Below are positions 63,858-64,000 of a stretch of 64,000 nucleotides of DNA, piece after piece. Position 1 is the stretch's first letter. Each line of letters begins with the position of its first letter. The notes beneath the pieces were generated by a model. The model was not told the DNA's origin and ran no database searches. It saw only the letters and a list, made by a program, of their open reading frames with translations. The position numbers were made by a program, and so were the translations under genes. Source of the stretch: Meghimatium bilineatum (taxonomy: Eukaryota; Mollusca; Gastropoda; Stylommatophora; Philomycidae); NCBI GenBank assembly GCA_034231615.1, contig CM067307.1, forward strand, positions 7,805,013 to 7,869,012, read 5' to 3'.

Positions 63858-64000
63858 CTTAGTTAGTTAGTTAGTTAGTCGTTGGATCATCGTCATTGCA
63901 CTCCGTACAAGTCCATAAGTGCTCAGATCTTTCCTTGAGTGTATCCGCCATTACACGTCGACTGACAGTCCCAGTACATCGTTGATTGACCATCATTCTT
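63858..64000 (-). repeat. CxxC-tail repeat family, cut by the window edge
   Basis: TTAGTTAGTTAGTTAGTCGT then GGATCATCGTCATTGCACTC, reverse orientation, the same end as 52798-52940. Confidence 0.65.

Overview
This is animal nuclear DNA: AT-rich, intron-containing and packed with transposable-element relics. No bacterial operon, CRISPR array, rRNA or intact tRNA gene was seen. The repeat mix (I/Nimb-like and other non-LTR retrotransposons, piggyBac, Merlin and hAT DNA elements, short SINEs with GAA tails) together with the protein sequence of the spliced gene suggests a spiralian invertebrate, most likely a mollusc. That placement is an inference.

Two host genes can be supported. PRPF38B (pre-mRNA-splicing factor 38B) lies on the minus strand. 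Eight coding exons between 38963 and 20499 join in frame, with GT-AG borders, into a 375-residue protein: a PRP38 domain followed by a short RS-rich tail. A splice acceptor just upstream of the start codon implies an untranslated first exon, and a candidate for it with a housekeeping-type promoter lies at about 41813-41910. The second gene is on the plus strand. A very long exon (55338-58811) encodes a disordered Gln/Gly/Ser-rich N-terminus, followed in phase by a shorter exon at 62939-63120. A motif near the end of the long exon and the overall composition point to SEC16A, the COPII scaffold of ER exit sites. Its conserved central domain would lie beyond the window. The two genes point away from each other and are separated by a repeat-rich interval.

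Layout. 1-1604: right end of a piggyBac element with a frameshifted transposase. 1.6-20 kb: intergenic graveyard of non-LTR 3' fragments, SINEs, MITEs and tandem arrays, ending in a 1.3-kb, 36-bp-unit minisatellite. 20.1-39 kb: PRPF38B, its introns loaded with the same elements. 39-55 kb: intergenic, containing the best preserved retrotransposon (a reverse transcriptase plus RNase H frame at 48971-51340), a TA microsatellite and several relics. 55.3-64 kb: the SEC16A-like gene; its intron holds a Merlin relic, two tandem arrays and a TTAA-flanked non-autonomous piggyBac derivative ending about 50 bp before the next exon.

Two SINE families recur about 25 times. SINE-A is about 275 bp and SINE-B about 155-163 bp. 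Their 3' tail resembles the end of the RT/RNase H retrotransposon in this window, which suggests a LINE-SINE partnership. Many insertions are datable relative to each other because target-site duplications and nested copies are visible.
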